NCBI GenBank assembly: GCA_049670505.1
Contig: JBATTK010000091.1
Coordinates: forward strand, 1 to 64,000
Source of the DNA: JBATTK01 sp049670505
GTDB lineage: Bacteria; Bacteroidota; Bacteroidia; Flavobacteriales; Flavobacteriaceae
Direction of reading: 5' to 3'
DNA length: 64,000 nucleotides
Positions 62,366 through 64,000 of this stretch are shown here, one piece after another (the stretch's first letter is position 1; each line of letters opens with the position of its first letter). The notes beneath the pieces were generated by a model. The model ran no database searches, was not told where the DNA came from, and saw nothing but the letters and a program-made list of their open reading frames with translations. Made by a program: the position numbers and the translations under genes.

Positions 62366-63502
62366 CTATTCGTTTATGGACAAGACCGTCCTAAAACCTA
62401 AATGCTCCGCCGATGAATCCAGGGCATTTCCCATACGTGAGGAAACCCTATAACTGGCACAATAGGAGGCACTGCACAAAAAAGACCCTCCTTTAATAAC
62501 CTTTTCCTTGGCATAGGGATTACCGGCATTATAGGCGGTATGGGCGCCTTTAGGGTTTACTGCCACGGTATTTAACGAAGCTAGTTCCCCGTAATATTTG
62601 GTATTGTACCAATCGCTTGTAAACTCCCAAACATTGCCCGCCATATCATAAAGACCATAATCATTTGGCGGATAAGACTTTACCGGGGAGCGTTCCTCAA
62701 AACCATCGGTTTTATCATTGGTAACGGGAAACTCTCCGTCCCAGGTATTGGCCTTTTGGGAAAGTGGTGAAACATCGTCCCCCCAAAAATGGATTGTTTT
62801 CTTTTGGTTGCCCCGTGAGGCATATTCCCATTCGGCCTCGGTAGGCAAACGTCTTTTCGCCCATTTGCAATAAGCCTGGGCATCTTCCACGGCAATATGA
62901 ACTACCGGTTCATTTTCCTTTCCGGCAATAGAACTTTTAGGGCCGTCCGGATGTCTCCAATTGGCTCCTATGGTCCAATTCCACCATTGGGAGAAGTCAT
63001 ATAGATTAGGTACCGAAGTCTTTGTTTTTTTAAAAGTGAGGGAACCCGGCTGCATAATAGAATCATGTGGTTTGGGAGTTCCCTCGGGGAGTTGTTTTTT
63101 CATCTCTTCCCAATCAATTGCCCTTTCAGCCACCGTTACATACGAAGTCTCCTTTATAAATTGCGAAAACTGTGCATTGGTCACTTCTGTTATATCCATA
63201 AAAAACCCGTCTACGGCAACGGTATGCGAGGGTTTTTCGTGCGCCATGGCCATTTTATCCTGTGGAACGGCACCTTGTTCAAAAATACCCCCCGGAATCC
63301 ATACCATGCCTTCCGGCACCTTGATGCCTGCCGGAATTCCCTTTAACAAGGAAAGCGCCGTTGTCTCCACATCAAGGGAATCTAAAGTTGTTCCCTTTTC
63401 CAAGGAAGGCGTTTTAGATTTAGCTTCATTTTTACAATTGAGGGACAAAACTAAAACTGTACCCATAAGGGTACATAAAAGGAATCGCCTTAATCTAAAC
63501 AT
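62366..63502 (-). CDS. Formylglycine-generating (SUMF1-type) enzyme, lipoprotein
   Basis: A 378-residue protein with a lipobox LSLNC (C23), so it is anchored in the periplasm. The domain has MVWIPGGIFEQGAVPQD, VEDAQAYCKWAKRRLPTEAE and YDMAGNVWEFTSDWY. The last part GGSFLCSASYCASYR carries C343 and C348, five residues apart, as in the active site of human SUMF1 (C336, C341). It could therefore turn a cysteine into formylglycine in sulfatases, unlike many FGE-fold proteins that lack both. No sulfatase gene is nearby. Confidence 0.9.
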   Translation of the reverse strand: MFRLRRFLLCTLMGTVLVLSLNCKNEAKSKTPSLEKGTTLDSLDVETTALSLLKGIPAGIKVPEGMVWIPGGIFEQGAVPQDKMAMAHEKPSHTVAVDGFFMDITEVTNAQFSQFIKETSYVTVAERAIDWEEMKKQLPEGTPKPHDSIMQPGSLTFKKTKTSVPNLYDFSQWWNWTIGANWRHPDGPKSSIAGKENEPVVHIAVEDAQAYCKWAKRRLPTEAEWEYASRGNQKKTIHFWGDDVSPLSQKANTWDGEFPVTNDKTDGFEERSPVKSYPPNDYGLYDMAGNVWEFTSDWYNTKYYGELASLNTVAVNPKGAHTAYNAGNPYAKEKVIKGGSFLCSASYCASYRVSSRMGNALDSSAEHLGFRTVLSINE

Positions 63503-63876
63503 TTCATGGTATTTTTAGGTAAAACCATAAAGTTAATCGTTATTGCTCAAAAGAACATTATGAACCTCGATTTTATAACTATCACATTTCCTTTTGTGAT
63601 AGTTTATATAGTTAATTCCCTACTCGATGCGATAAATTTCAGTGTATTTAAAAGGTTTTAGTATATAGCACAAGAACAATGATTTTCGTTTAGTTTTTTT
63701 GTACGTCTTCTTGAAATACTACGAATACATACGGGATGATTCTTAATTTTGAAAAGGAAGAAAGCATCTTAAATACAATACATTTAGGTTTATGGCATTG
63801 CTTTTCAGAATCAAGGAAGTAGGTAATTATGGTAGATTTGTGCATACTACGGATGCTTAGGAAGTAAAATCGAATT
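63503..63876. other. 374-base gene-free stretch
   Basis: AT-rich spacer between two divergent genes, which likely contains both promoters. I see no ORF of note and no strong hairpin. Confidence 0.5.
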
Positions 63877-64000
63877 ATGGAAACATATGAATTCAGCAGG
63901 ACTTTTGATTTACTAAAAGCGCTGTTACTTTTTTTAATATTTCTTGGCGGATTATCTTTTTTTCTTTTTACAAGTTTTGCCTATAAAAACAAGTACATTT
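63877..64000 (+). CDS. Membrane protein N-terminus (3' cut by window)
   Basis: ATG 63877 opens a frame that runs to the end of the window (41 codons). The residues METYEFSRTFDLLKALLLFL, then IFLGGLSFFLFTSFAYKNKY contain one hydrophobic helix, so a membrane protein or an exported protein is starting. Too little is visible for a family. Confidence 0.5.
   Translation, partial: METYEFSRTFDLLKALLLFLIFLGGLSFFLFTSFAYKNKYI

Overview
The window looks like chromosome of a marine Flavobacteriaceae bacterium (Bacteroidota). The evidence is an AT-rich base composition (judged by eye), few Shine-Dalgarno sites, one clear Bacteroidota-type promoter (TTTG then TAnnTTTG), lipoproteins with an LxxC lipobox, a HmuY/TonB-receptor pair, and many gene families I know mainly from flavobacteria. 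The genus cannot be fixed from sequence alone. I see no tRNA, rRNA, transposase, phage or CRISPR array.

Layout. 1-13 kb is mostly housekeeping: a cut-off histidine kinase, a GreA-like factor, ArfB, a lone ABC ATPase, prolyl oligopeptidase, aspartate-semialdehyde dehydrogenase, MscL, alanine racemase overlapping thymidine kinase, RsmI and a DUF819 membrane protein. 13-19 kb holds DNA maintenance and salvage genes (an Fe-S type uracil-DNA glycosylase, adenine deaminase, RecJ) mixed with several small repeats; one inverted-repeat pair brackets a four-helix-bundle (S23/Avd-type) gene. 19.5-24 kb is a heme-uptake-like locus: TonB receptor, HmuY-like lipoprotein and DoxX protein on the minus strand, divergent from a DUF6607-type gene. 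24-32 kb carries LpxH, QueD, an acyltransferase, a LytTR regulator, a crotonase, a MATE exporter, a GNAT enzyme and a universal-stress protein.

33-39 kb is the most unusual stretch. A very large lipoprotein joins a metallophosphoesterase-like domain with altered motifs, a region with strong FAM20C/HipA-like kinase signatures and a C-terminal outer-membrane barrel. It is followed on the same strand by a cytoplasmic-membrane protein that fuses an HD hydrolase to a Pycsar-effector (PycTM) domain, then by a tiny acidic lipoprotein. A class III cyclase-fold protein (DUF2652) lies 8 kb away.

39-62 kb reads as an envelope and general-stress region: YtxH, holin-like protein, Dps, flavodoxin-like reductase, topoisomerase IB, MscS, a Tudor-like small protein, PA2169-type protein, DUF1328 protein, acidic lipoproteins, two AsmA/DUF748-like proteins, cardiolipin synthase, a HELGH metallopeptidase, a GH3-like protein and a DJ-1/PfpI protein. 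Four paralogous AraC regulators are spread through it, and three of them surround an SRAP (YedK/HMCES) homologue that has lost its catalytic residues. The window ends with a lipoprotein formylglycine-generating enzyme whose two active-site cysteines are intact.

Short interspersed repeats of at least five kinds sit between genes. In several cases the repeat edge supplies the stop codon, or the last residues, of the neighbouring gene.
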